A DNA stretch of 21,117 nucleotides from a virus, in the IMG/VR virus record IMGVR_UViG_3300040959_000195, positions 1 to 21,117 of that record. One strand, written 5' to 3'. The notes below the pieces were generated by a model, which was not told the DNA's origin, did not search any database, and saw only the letters and a program-made list of their open reading frames with translations. Positions 1 through 7,350 of this stretch are shown one piece after another. How positions within the stretch are numbered: position 1 is the first letter of the stretch; the number at the start of each line of letters is the position of its first letter. The position numbers were made by a program, and so were the translations under genes.

Positions 1-2
1 AC

Positions 3-227
3 GGAATAGTATTCTTACAACGTGCATCTAGATTGAAACTTGAACGTGCTCTCAAGTCTAGACCAAAAGAGAGACAACGGAGAATTAACTATGAACGAAG
101 TCAAGCCATTGCAAGAGCAATCAAAGATTTACAGTCCAAAAAGGATTCCGAATCTACTGGAGAAACCAGTAGCGAAGAACTTGATAATGTGGATGAAAAA
201 ACACACACACTTGAGAACAGTGGGTGA
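3..227 (+). CDS. Possible C-terminal end of an upstream gene (partial)
   Basis: This frame is open from the left edge of the window to a TGA at 225-227, giving about 74 residues with no start in view. The visible part is rich in Arg, Lys and Glu (around RPKERQRRINYERSQ) and then becomes an acidic, Ser/Thr-rich tail, as at the end of many phage proteins. I do not recognise a family. It overlaps the likely start of the oxygenase at 91 by 137 nt, which is long even for this compact genome, so one of the two may be shorter than drawn. The other two frames close at 9 and 31, so the upstream gene could instead end there. Low confidence. Confidence 0.35.
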   Translation, partial: GIVFLQRASRLKLERALKSRPKERQRRINYERSQAIARAIKDLQSKKDSESTGETSSEELDNVDEKTHTLENSG

Positions 228-741
228 TGGTTCAGATTATACTGCAGTAAATAAAGTACATATACATAACCAACACATCAGAGACTGTCTCAATGCAATT
301 GAGTATAATCTAGTTGGTGAGATTCGTAAAATCTGTGATGCAGTTGTATTTCCTGAAATGACAATTCTCACTGAATGGGCGATTGGTTCTCTACAAGAAC
401 CTCATGTTGACCTTTACAGTAATCATGATGTTAAAGTAGGAGACGATGCTCCAAGTTTTTCTAGAGGGTGGACATGTATCATCAATCTAAATGATGACTT
501 CAGGGATGGACGTACATACTTCCCACCATCTGAACACAATCCTAAATTAATAGAAGTTCAACCTGAAGCTGGAACAGGTCTTCTGTTTCAAGGCATTCAC
601 CATTTACATGGGGTTGAAAAAATTAGAGGTTGTCCACGATACACTATTGCAATATGGTTTACCACAGACTTAGGTAAAATCATGTACGATTCCCCCATCA
701 AAGACCTCAATATAGACCACGTACAGGTTAGACTTACGTAG
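91..741 (+). CDS. 2OG-Fe(II) oxygenase (prolyl-4-hydroxylase-like)
   Basis: Predicted 216-residue iron- and 2-oxoglutarate-dependent dioxygenase. The double-stranded beta-helix signature is visible: an H-x-D pair in EPHVDLYSN, a distal His in LHGVEKI, and an Arg in RYTIAIWFT that would bind the 2OG carboxylate. The N-terminal stretch around IPNLLEKPVAKNLI resembles the usual opening helix of this family. The open frame extends back to a TTG at 40, but ATG 91 has a good GGAG about 9 nt upstream, so I prefer it; ATG 187 and 193 are alternatives. Oxygenases of this kind are common in marine T4-like phages, where the substrate (protein, nucleic acid or small molecule) is generally unknown. A promoter-like element lies just after its stop. 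Family call is confident; substrate unknown. Confidence 0.82.
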   Translation: MNEVKPLQEQSKIYSPKRIPNLLEKPVAKNLIMWMKKHTHLRTVGDGSDYTAVNKVHIHNQHIRDCLNAIEYNLVGEIRKICDAVVFPEMTILTEWAIGSLQEPHVDLYSNHDVKVGDDAPSFSRGWTCIINLNDDFRDGRTYFPPSEHNPKLIEVQPEAGTGLLFQGIHHLHGVEKIRGCPRYTIAIWFTTDLGKIMYDSPIKDLNIDHVQVRLT

Positions 742-744
742 GAC

Positions 745-774
745 TTGACAATGCCCCCAACTTTTTGATACACT
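745..774 (+). promoter_or_regulatory. Sigma70-like promoter for the two small genes at 798-1182
   Basis: TTGACA at 745-750, an 18-nt spacer, then TACACT at 769-774. The -10 lies in a small dyad, GATAC (767-771) and GTATC (776-780). The same layout (TTGACA, C-rich then T-rich 18-nt spacer) recurs at 1179 and 3808, which supports a real phage promoter family. The next gene starts at 798 with a GGAGGT Shine-Dalgarno. Confidence 0.6.
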
Positions 775-797
775 AGTATCATCAATTGGAGGTAAAT

Positions 798-1001
798 ATG
801 TCAAATCAAGCAAACGACCAAATCATAGAAAGGGCTATTTCTGATGCAGAATCAGTAGTAGCAAGAATGTCTGATACCAAAGTAGAACAAGTTGGTTTCG
901 TCAACTACGGTGTTAAAGGCATTCACAGAGATTGCTTAATAGAGAAAGTTGCAAATACTTTCTACAATGAATACATGGAGGCACCAACACTCCATGGTTA
1001 A
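798..1001 (+). CDS. Small hypothetical protein (67 aa)
   Basis: Unrecognised. ATG 798 follows a strong GGAGGT Shine-Dalgarno at 788-793 and comes 24 nt after a promoter-like -10 box, so it is probably expressed. The product is soluble, mildly acidic and probably alpha/beta, with no membrane segment or known motif. The central part reads VEQVGFVNYGVKGIH. It overlaps the start of the next small gene by 8 nt, suggesting the two are translated together. Confidence 0.65.
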   Translation: MSNQANDQIIERAISDAESVVARMSDTKVEQVGFVNYGVKGIHRDCLIEKVANTFYNEYMEAPTLHG

Positions 1002-1182
1002 GTACCTGAAAGAAATCACCAAGTGGGATGGGGATATCCCCAACCACACCTACATGGTAGATGAAAAAGGTAACCTTGTTGGTTACATCAAAACTGGAAC
1101 TAAAGAGGAGATTATCTTTAAATCTCCAATGAAACAGTTCTCCAAATCTCATAGAAAATTCATAGACTTACGTAGGGGTTGA
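994..1182 (+). CDS. Small hypothetical protein (62 aa)
   Basis: Unrecognised. I chose ATG 994, which overlaps the preceding stop (999-1001) and has GGAGG at 978-982. The open frame extends further upstream but only inside the previous gene. The product is basic toward its end (KQFSKSHRKFIDLRRG), and a short central segment (TYMVDEKGNLVGYIK) looks like a beta hairpin. The TGA stop lies inside the -35 box of the next promoter, so the coding sequence and the regulatory site share bases. Confidence 0.6.
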   Translation: MVKYLKEITKWDGDIPNHTYMVDEKGNLVGYIKTGTKEEIIFKSPMKQFSKSHRKFIDLRRG

Positions 1183-1208
1183 CAAAGCCCCTCACTTTTT
1201 GATACCAT
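1174..1208 (+). promoter_or_regulatory. Promoter for the CobT-like gene, interlocked with a terminator-like hairpin
   Basis: TTGACA at 1179-1184, an 18-nt spacer and TACCAT at 1203-1208. The -35 box forms most of the loop of a hairpin, AGGGG (1174-1178) pairing with CCCCT (1188-1192), followed by CAC and a run of five Ts. That is the shape of a short intrinsic terminator laid over a promoter. Transcription would start near 1215, which is also the A of the next start codon. Confidence 0.55.
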
Positions 1209-1214
1209 ATACAC

Positions 1215-3530
1215 ATGACTGAGAAATTAAGAACCCAAAAAGACACTCTTGCGAAACTGATGGCTACTGAAGACATCACTGTTGTTCATAAGAGAATTCC
1301 AACTGCATACTTTGATGTTAAGAACAGGATTCTTGCCTGTCCTATTTTCAAAGAAGATATCTCACCTGAACTCTATGACTTGTTCATGGGTCATGAGGTG
1401 GGTCATGCATTAAACACACCTTACGAAGGACTACACTCTACTCTTAAAGAGAACAGAACTCTTAAGGGTTACCTTAACGTTATCGAAGACGTGAGGATTG
1501 AGTCTGCAATTAAAAACAAATATCAAGGTCTTAGAAGGTCTTTCTTCAAAGCATACAATGAGTTGATGGAAAAGGACTTCTTTGGTATCAGTAAAAGAAA
1601 CCTACAAGAACTTTCATTGATTGACAAAATCAACTTGATTACTAAAGTTGGTTCTAGGGTCAACATCAAACTGACTGATGAAGAAGAAACATTCCTTGAC
1701 ATGGCATATGCATGTAAGACTTGGGATGATGTTGTGGTTTGTGCTCAAGCAATTTACGACTGGTCTAAAGAGAATGAGACTAGGGATGAGAATGATGAGT
1801 CAATTGTTCCAACATCTTATCAGTATGAAGAGTCAGACTTTGAAGATGAAGACTTTGATGACTTCGGTGAAGACGAAGGTGAATACGAAGACGAAGATGG
1901 TCAAGGTGATGAAGGTGGGTCTGAAGACACTCTTCCTGATTTAGAATCAGAAGAGGGTGAGAAACCTGCTGATGCAATCTCTTCTGAAGAACCTGAAGAA
2001 GATGATGACACTAAAGATACTGGTACTAAAGTTATTGGTAGAAACGGTGGTGGTTCTTACGATGATGAAAACGGTGCAAGGGAGTCAATTACTGAACACA
2101 ATGCACACAACAACGAAGACCAATATCTTTCTGATGCAAACATTATCAAAACTCAGTTCACTCCTCCTATCAAAGAATTGACTACTGAAGACATGTTAGT
2201 GTCATGGTCTCAGGTTAAAAAAGACTGGACTGAATATCTTTCAAAGAAAGATACACCTAAAGCAGAATTGATGGGTGAACACACTGCAAAGAAACTAGAA
2301 CAAAAGTCTAGGAAGATTGTCTCTCACATGGCAAAAGAATTTGACATGAGACAGACTGCACAAAGAAGTAAACATGCATTCACTGGTAAGACTGGTAAGT
2401 TGGATATGAATAGACTTGCCAAGTATCAGATTGTTGATGATGTTTTCAAAAGAGCAGTCTACCTTCCTGAAGGTAAGAACCATGGTCTAAACGTAATGTT
2501 AGATTGGTCAGGTTCTATTTCTAATGAAGTGAAGGACTTGTTAGAACAGTCTCTAATTCTTGCAGAGTTCTGTAGAAAAGTTCAAATCCCTTACAGGGTT
2601 TATCTGTTCTCAGACTCTTATGGAAGAGATTATATCGGTAACAGGGATGCTAAACTGATTGAGTTGTTGTCTAATGAACAATCAAACAGAGACCACAAAC
2701 TTGCATGTAAGTATATCGGATGTATCTACAATGAACACTTTTTAAGAAGTTTCTCATGGAGAAATTTTGAGAAAGCAGAAAAAGCATACAACGAATGGTT
2801 CTCACCTGTTGATGAACACTTTGGTGGTTACCTTTACATGCCTGGTTCTGTTCCAAGTGGTTATAATTTAGGTGGTACACCACTAGATGAGACACTAGGA
2901 TACATGAGAGTGTTACTTCCTGAGTTCAATAAGAAGTATGGTATTGAGAAATCTATTCTCACTGTCATCACTGACGGTTTCTCTCACAATGGTGACTTGT
3001 ATGATAAATCAGTTTCTGAAAATGATGACTGGGATAAACAATGGAAGTCAATTGAACAAGACAATGAGTACATCTACAGAGGTGGTGTGACTCAGTCTAG
3101 AGAATTGATTGACCCTTTCACTAAAAAGGTTTACACTTTCACCACTGAAAAGGGTTGGGATAGACACGAGTTCAAAAGAACTCAGAACATTCTCAACTGG
3201 ATTGCTGACACTACAGGTGTCATAGTCACTGGTTACTTTGTTGTTGGAAAGAAACACGAAGCAATGAATGTCCTTTATGAGGCAACTGGAATGTATCATG
3301 ACCAAGATTGGGCAGAAATCAGAAAGACTGGTAAGGTTTACTCAGTCCATGGATATAACAAATTGTTCATCACTTCATCGAATGCATTGAGAGTCGATGG
3401 AACTGATGAACTTGATGAAGAACTTGTCGATGCAAAGAAGGTTAGAATCTTGGCTGCATTCAAGAAAAATCAGAAATCTAAAACTACTTCTAGATTTCTA
3501 ACTAATGAATTTATTAAGGAGATAGCATAA
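1215..3530 (+). CDS. CobT-like protein: HExxH motif plus VWA domain
   Basis: A 771-residue protein with two recognisable parts. Near the N-terminus, HEVGH (residues 60-64) is an HExxH zinc-metalloprotease-type motif. A very acidic low-complexity segment (about 200-280) follows. The C-terminal half holds a von Willebrand A fold with the MIDAS motif DWSGSIS (about 429-435), a conserved Thr in GGTPLDE (about 552) and ITDGFS (about 585). Marine T4-like phages often carry such a gene next to the CobS-like AAA+ gene, and the pair resembles the CobST cobaltochelatase and MoxR/VWA chaperone systems. Here the CobS-like gene lies 335 nt downstream with one small gene between. Real cobalt insertion is doubtful because no CobN-type subunit is visible; an ATPase/VWA remodelling or peptidase role is as likely. 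No Shine-Dalgarno precedes the ATG. Confidence 0.78.
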   Translation: MTEKLRTQKDTLAKLMATEDITVVHKRIPTAYFDVKNRILACPIFKEDISPELYDLFMGHEVGHALNTPYEGLHSTLKENRTLKGYLNVIEDVRIESAIKNKYQGLRRSFFKAYNELMEKDFFGISKRNLQELSLIDKINLITKVGSRVNIKLTDEEETFLDMAYACKTWDDVVVCAQAIYDWSKENETRDENDESIVPTSYQYEESDFEDEDFDDFGEDEGEYEDEDGQGDEGGSEDTLPDLESEEGEKPADAISSEEPEEDDDTKDTGTKVIGRNGGGSYDDENGARESITEHNAHNNEDQYLSDANIIKTQFTPPIKELTTEDMLVSWSQVKKDWTEYLSKKDTPKAELMGEHTAKKLEQKSRKIVSHMAKEFDMRQTAQRSKHAFTGKTGKLDMNRLAKYQIVDDVFKRAVYLPEGKNHGLNVMLDWSGSISNEVKDLLEQSLILAEFCRKVQIPYRVYLFSDSYGRDYIGNRDAKLIELLSNEQSNRDHKLACKYIGCIYNEHFLRSFSWRNFEKAEKAYNEWFSPVDEHFGGYLYMPGSVPSGYNLGGTPLDETLGYMRVLLPEFNKKYGIEKSILTVITDGFSHNGDLYDKSVSENDDWDKQWKSIEQDNEYIYRGGVTQSRELIDPFTKKVYTFTTEKGWDRHEFKRTQNILNWIADTTGVIVTGYFVVGKKHEAMNVLYEATGMYHDQDWAEIRKTGKVYSVHGYNKLFITSSNALRVDGTDELDEELVDAKKVRILAAFKKNQKSKTTSRFLTNEFIKEIA

Positions 3531-3802
3531 TGGAACCATTGAAAATTGATGAACAATTCTATTGGGGTAGTATGAACACTAGTCCAATGTCTAAACTTGC
3601 TGATGCAATTATGGAGGTCGGGCCTTCACCCTGCATGAAGTTTGAATGTGAGAGGAAAGACTTATGTGCCACAGAAGGTGTTGAGTGTAAGGCATTCAGA
3701 TTTTGGGTGAACAACGGTGCAATGGAAACTTGGTCTAAGAAGGAAGGCAAAATGGTTTCTATTGAAAAGGATGTGACTAGAATTTTAAGGATTATAGAAT
3801 AA
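3530..3802 (+). CDS. Small Cys-rich hypothetical protein (90 aa)
   Basis: Starts at an ATG that shares its A with the stop of the CobT-like gene (TAATG), so it is probably translationally coupled. Four cysteines cluster in the middle (C at PSPCMKF, FECER, DLCAT, VECKAF), which suggests a small zinc-binding knuckle. The remainder has aromatic residues (FRFWV) and a charged end. I do not know the family. Its position between the CobT-like and CobS-like genes suggests a role with that pair. The stop lies just before the -35 box of the next promoter. Confidence 0.65.
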   Translation: MEPLKIDEQFYWGSMNTSPMSKLADAIMEVGPSPCMKFECERKDLCATEGVECKAFRFWVNNGAMETWSKKEGKMVSIEKDVTRILRIIE

Positions 3803-3803
3803 T

Positions 3804-3837
3804 AGGGTTGACAAAGCCCCTCACTTTTTTATATAAT
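3804..3837 (+). promoter_or_regulatory. Promoter for the CobS-like gene and possibly the gp45 operon
   Basis: TTGACA at 3808-3813, an 18-nt spacer and a perfect TATAAT at 3832-3837. AGGG (3804-3807) can pair with CCCT across the -35 box, and a run of six Ts fills the spacer, repeating the hairpin-over-promoter pattern seen at 1174. The gene at 3866 follows with an AAGGAG Shine-Dalgarno at 3855-3860. Best match to consensus in the window. Confidence 0.7.
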
Positions 3838-3865
3838 ATAAACTGATGATGAATAAGGAGACTAC

Positions 3866-5110
3866 ATGAATAAAAGATCATATGACAGGTCAGAGTCAAT
3901 TTCGATTGACGGCAAACCCTTCCACTTTACCCCTGACAGGAAGGAATTTTTGGACTCACTTCAGAAGAAGTATCCAAATCAAACCTCTTTTACTAAAGAG
4001 GATTTCGAGAATCTAGGACATTTCCCCTACTGGGTGAAACATACTAGGTATAACTTTAAACAAGGTTCGGTGTTTAATCTCCAACCTATTTTGGGTGGTG
4101 GTTCCACTGCTAAGGTTGTTGAAATGAAAACTCCAACTCCTGCACCTCAGGTGACAGTCATGCCGACACAACAAGTGTCTAACATGCCAGTTGCTGCTGC
4201 AACTGAGTCTGTCAATTCTGACAACTTTAAAATCATTCCTGAGAAGATGTCGAACTACGTTCCTTTTGGACACTTTAAAGATGTTGAGAACATCATCAAG
4301 TCCAAAATCTTCTTTCCAGTATTTGTGACTGGTCTTTCAGGTAATGGTAAAACATTAATGATTGAACAAGTGTGTGCAAAACTGAAGAGAGAACTCTTCA
4401 GAGTCAACATCACCATCGAAACCGATGAAGATGATTTGATGGGTGGACACACTCTAGTCAATGGTAACATTGTCTTCAGAGAAGGCCCTGTCATCAAGGC
4501 AATGAGGAAAGGTGCTGTCCTTCTTCTTGACGAAGTTGACTTGGGTTCTAACAAGATGATGTGTCTGCAATCAGTTCTTGAAGGTAAAGGATACCTTATC
4601 AAGAAAACTGGTGAGTGGGTGACACCTGCAGAAGGTTTCACGATTCTTGCAACTGCAAACACTAAAGGACAAGGTTCTGAAGATGGAAAGTTCATTGGAA
4701 CTCAAATCATGAACGAGGCAATGTTAGAAAGATTTGCAATCACTATGCAACAGGAATATCCTCCAGTGACCACTGAGAGAAAAATCCTTGCAAAGGAAAT
4801 GGAATTGACTGGTTCGGTTGACCAAGAATTCGTTGAGAAACTTGTCGACTGGGCAGACGTTATCAGAAAGACCTTCTACGAAGGTGCAATTGATGATGTC
4901 ATCACTACTAGAAGGTTGGTTCACATCGTGAATGCCTACAGAATGTTTGGTGACAAACTCAAGTCCATTCAAATGTGTATCTCTAGGTTCGATGAAGAAA
5001 CTAGGAATGCAGTTCTTGACCTCTACACTAAGATTGATGCAGGGGTCAGTTTGACTGATGAAGATAATTCTGAAAACCCCATTGACGAATCAGGTACTGA
5101 AGAGGTATAA
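3866..5110 (+). CDS. cobS: CobS-like AAA+ ATPase (MoxR/CobS family)
   Basis: A 414-residue ATPase. Walker A is GLSGNGKT near residue 155, Walker B is VLLLDEVD near residue 220, and NEAMLERFA further on is the Arg-finger region typical of MoxR/CobS-type AAA+ proteins. The first 140 residues are specific to this protein: a charged domain and a Pro/Thr/Ala-rich linker (around TPTPAPQVTVMPTQQ). The CobS label is the one usually given to this gene in marine T4-like phages, where it is widespread; its biochemical role there is not settled. With the upstream VWA protein it forms the ATPase/VWA pair expected of a MoxR- or CobST-like machine. The ATG has a clear Shine-Dalgarno and its own promoter. 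The stop overlaps the next start (TAATG). Confidence 0.85.
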   Translation: MNKRSYDRSESISIDGKPFHFTPDRKEFLDSLQKKYPNQTSFTKEDFENLGHFPYWVKHTRYNFKQGSVFNLQPILGGGSTAKVVEMKTPTPAPQVTVMPTQQVSNMPVAAATESVNSDNFKIIPEKMSNYVPFGHFKDVENIIKSKIFFPVFVTGLSGNGKTLMIEQVCAKLKRELFRVNITIETDEDDLMGGHTLVNGNIVFREGPVIKAMRKGAVLLLDEVDLGSNKMMCLQSVLEGKGYLIKKTGEWVTPAEGFTILATANTKGQGSEDGKFIGTQIMNEAMLERFAITMQQEYPPVTTERKILAKEMELTGSVDQEFVEKLVDWADVIRKTFYEGAIDDVITTRRLVHIVNAYRMFGDKLKSIQMCISRFDEETRNAVLDLYTKIDAGVSLTDEDNSENPIDESGTEEV

Positions 5111-5406
5111 TGGTGTCAATGTTTGGTAAAAAGATTAACTACAAGTACAATGAGGGTGAACTCCTAAAGGAGTTTGCCCAGTACATCGACAAAACGTATG
5201 ACCAACATTACAGTTTGAACAAATACCAATCCACTGAATTTATTATTGACAGTGGACATGGTGAAGGTTTTTGTATCGGAAATATATTAAAATATGCACA
5301 ACGATACGGAAAAAAAGATGGGAAGAATAGGGCAGACATCCTTAAAGTGTTGCACTATGCTTTGTTTATGTTATATGTGCATGATAAGGAGACTAATCAA
5401 AAATGA
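5110..5406 (+). CDS. DUF3310-like phage protein (98 aa)
   Basis: The core motif F-C-I-G-N-x3-KY-x2-R-x2-K (residues 54-68) followed by ADILKVLHYALFMLY matches the pattern of DUF3310 proteins, small phage proteins sometimes fused to or found near nucleotide-metabolism genes. The HY at 33-34 also fits the family's conserved start. Molecular function is not known. Its start overlaps the CobS-like stop (TAATG), and its stop overlaps the gp45 start (ATGA), so it sits in one translationally coupled chain leading into the sliding clamp. Confidence 0.65.
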   Translation: MVSMFGKKINYKYNEGELLKEFAQYIDKTYDQHYSLNKYQSTEFIIDSGHGEGFCIGNILKYAQRYGKKDGKNRADILKVLHYALFMLYVHDKETNQK

Positions 5407-6074
5407 TGAAAATTAGTGATAATACGAGGAGCATCCTCAAAAACTTTGCTACCATTAACAGTGGTATTAAAGTTGGAACTGGAAACCAACTGAAGACTAT
5501 TTCAAATATGAAAAATATTCTTGCAGTTGCAACTGTGAATGAATCCTTTCCTAAGGATTTTTCAATCTACAATCTACCTGAGTTCTTAGGTGCAACTTCC
5601 TTATTGGAAGACCCTGAGTTTAACTTTGGTGATGCAAGTCTGACGATTGCAGACACGAATACAACCATGTCTTACTTCTATGCAAGTGAGGGAATGGTAA
5701 ACTCACCTGAGAAAATGGTGACAATGCCTGATGCAGAAATCAAAATTGATTTATCATCTACACTTCTTTCTGAGTTGCAGAAAGCATCAAGTGTATTGGG
5801 TGTGAATGACTTGGTACTTGAATCAGATGGTACTAAGATTACACTTACTGTAAAGGATAAAAAGAATGCTACCTCTAATACATTCTCAAGAACTGTAGGA
5901 GAGAACACTACAGGTGTTAAGTATTCAATGAACTTCAAGATTGAGAACTTGAAAGTTCTAGATGGGAACTACGAAGTATTTGTTTCTTCGAAGGGTATTT
6001 CAAACTTCAAGAACAAAGATGTAGACTTAGAGTATTTTATTGCACTGGAACCTGATTCAAAATACAATGTTTGA
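5403..6074 (+). CDS. gp45: DNA polymerase sliding clamp (T4 gp45 type)
   Basis: About 223 residues, close to the 228 of T4 gp45. The opening MMKISDNTRSILKNFATIN, the middle LPEFLGATSLLEDPEFNF and the closing FIALEPDSKYNV match the T4-like clamp family. The protein would form the trimeric ring that tethers the phage polymerase and, in T4, activates late transcription together with gp33 and gp55. The gene order clamp, gp44, gp62, RegA matches T4. Either ATG 5403 or the adjacent ATG 5406 could be used; 5403 overlaps the preceding TGA. In T4 this gene is controlled by RegA at translation, and RegA is encoded at 8906. Confidence 0.93.
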   Translation: MMKISDNTRSILKNFATINSGIKVGTGNQLKTISNMKNILAVATVNESFPKDFSIYNLPEFLGATSLLEDPEFNFGDASLTIADTNTTMSYFYASEGMVNSPEKMVTMPDAEIKIDLSSTLLSELQKASSVLGVNDLVLESDGTKITLTVKDKKNATSNTFSRTVGENTTGVKYSMNFKIENLKVLDGNYEVFVSSKGISNFKNKDVDLEYFIALEPDSKYNV

Positions 6075-6188
6075 CCTATATATTGATGTGAGGATTGTGC
6101 CAGTCTCTGCAAATCTCACGGGAGCTTTCCAATCTCATCATCCTTCAAGGGTGGAAGGCACTGTGAACTCGGTGGGGAGTTCACACCT
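6075..6188 (+). promoter_or_regulatory. Structured leader between gp45 and gp44
   Basis: This 114-nt gap is unusually long for the block and carries three good hairpins. Hairpin 1 (6088-6119) pairs GTGA with TCAC, GATT with AATC, and TGC with GCA, with two single-base bulges. Hairpin 2 pairs CCTTC (6142-6146) with GAAGG (6154-6158). Hairpin 3 is a perfect 9-bp stem, TGTGAACTC (6162-6170) with GAGTTCACA (6177-6185), whose loop GGTGGG holds the only Shine-Dalgarno-like bases; the ATG follows at 6189. A translational control element is likely. I cannot match it to a named riboswitch. Confidence 0.5.
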
Positions 6189-7130
6189 ATGAAAGAAGAA
6201 TTTCTTTATGTAGAAAGGTATCGTCCTCAAACCATTGAGGACACGATACTTCCTGCAAGACTCAAAAAAACTTTCCAAGAATTTGTAAAAAACGGTGAGA
6301 TTCCAAATCTCATGTTATGTGGTTCTGCAGGTATCGGTAAGACCACAGTTGCAAAAGCACTCTGTAATGAAATGGGTGCAGACTTCATTGTCATCAATGG
6401 TTCGGATGAAGGAAGATTGATTGATACACTCAGAACCAAAATCAAAAACTTTGCATCTACAGTGTCACTTAGTGGTGGTGCAAAGGTTGTTATACTTGAT
6501 GAGGCAGATTACATTTCTGCAGAGTCAGTTCAACCTGCATTGAGAAACTTCATCGAAGAGTTCTCTTCTAACTGTAGATTCATTTTCACCTGTAACTATA
6601 AGAACAGGATTATTCCGCCACTACATTCAAGAACAACTGTTATAGATTTTTCACTAACACCAACTGACAAACAGAAACTTGCTGGTATCTTTCATAAAAG
6701 ACTATGTGATATCTGTGATGCAGAGAACATCAAGTACGACACTAAAGTGTTGGTTGAACTTATTGTTAAGTTCTTCCCTGACTTCAGACGTTGTCTGAAC
6801 GAAGTACAACGATATGGTGTCGGTGGTGAAATCGATAGTGGTCTTCTCTCTACACTTAATGAAGAGAAACTCACACCATTGATTGATATGCTACAAGACA
6901 AAAACTGGGGTGGAATGAGAAAGTGGGTTGGTCAGAACTCTGACAACGACTTCAACACTCTGTATAGAAAACTATTCAATACACTTGAGGTGAGGTTAGA
7001 ACCAACTTCGATTCCTGCTGCAGTCTTGTTAATCGCAGACTATCAATACAAGTCTGCATTTGCAATGGATAGTGAGATTAACTTTGTTGCATGTCTCACT
7101 GAAATAATGTCGGAGTGTAAATTTAAATGA
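6189..7130 (+). CDS. gp44: Clamp-loader ATPase large subunit (T4 gp44 type)
   Basis: A 313-residue AAA+ protein, close to T4 gp44 (319). Visible motifs: the N-terminal YVERYRPQTIEDTILP box of clamp loaders, Walker A GSAGIGKTT (about 46-54), Walker B VVILDEAD, and an SRT motif (PPLHSRTTVIDF) that supplies the arginine finger. With gp62 it would load the gp45 ring on DNA. In T4 gp62 follows directly; here five open frames lie between them (7127-8524). Its translation may be governed by the hairpin that encloses the Shine-Dalgarno at 6162-6185. The stop overlaps the next tiny gene (ATGA). Confidence 0.93.
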   Translation: MKEEFLYVERYRPQTIEDTILPARLKKTFQEFVKNGEIPNLMLCGSAGIGKTTVAKALCNEMGADFIVINGSDEGRLIDTLRTKIKNFASTVSLSGGAKVVILDEADYISAESVQPALRNFIEEFSSNCRFIFTCNYKNRIIPPLHSRTTVIDFSLTPTDKQKLAGIFHKRLCDICDAENIKYDTKVLVELIVKFFPDFRRCLNEVQRYGVGGEIDSGLLSTLNEEKLTPLIDMLQDKNWGGMRKWVGQNSDNDFNTLYRKLFNTLEVRLEPTSIPAAVLLIADYQYKSAFAMDSEINFVACLTEIMSECKFK

Positions 7131-7225
7131 AAATTAATAGACTAAGAGTTTTAACCATGATTTTTTGTTGGTTCGTCATTGGATTTTGGGTTGGTGCAGC
7201 TTATGCTAATCCATTAGAATTATAA
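7127..7225 (+). CDS. Tiny signal-peptide-like or membrane peptide (32 aa)
   Basis: The ATG overlaps the gp44 stop (ATGA) and the TAA overlaps the next ATG (TAATG), so it is locked into the translation chain. The peptide has a basic start (MKINRLR), a hydrophobic core (about residues 9-24), and AYA before NPLEL, which resembles a signal-peptidase site. It would yield either a membrane-anchored peptide or an almost empty secreted product. Function unknown. The phased overlaps on both sides are the main argument that it is real. Confidence 0.5.
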   Translation: MKINRLRVLTMIFCWFVIGFWVGAAYANPLEL

Positions 7226-7350
7226 TGGGTAAATTAAGACAATGGTTTTTTAGATGGTTGGATAGACAAATTGAAAAGTCTCTTCAAAGACAAGCAAATA
7301 AACTGTTCATGAAACATCAAGTCAAAACTACAGACGGAGATAATACATGA
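7225..7350 (+). CDS. Tiny basic hypothetical protein (41 aa)
   Basis: ATG shares its A with the preceding TAA; the TGA overlaps the methyltransferase ATG at 7347 (ATGA). The product is amphipathic and basic (KLRQWFFRWLDRQIEKSLQR), probably one long helix that could lie on a membrane or bind nucleic acid. No family recognised. Kept because both ends are coupled to neighbours. Confidence 0.5.
   Translation: MGKLRQWFFRWLDRQIEKSLQRQANKLFMKHQVKTTDGDNT

Noticed and set aside
4255-4695. A 146-residue minus-strand open frame antisense to the CobS-like ATPase
   Set aside because: Lies exactly over the conserved Walker regions of the + strand gene, has no Shine-Dalgarno and no recognisable motif; a shadow.
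1215-5110. A working cobalamin cobaltochelatase
   Set aside because: No CobN-like large subunit or other cobalamin gene is present in the window, and the VWA protein carries an HExxH motif not explained by that role.
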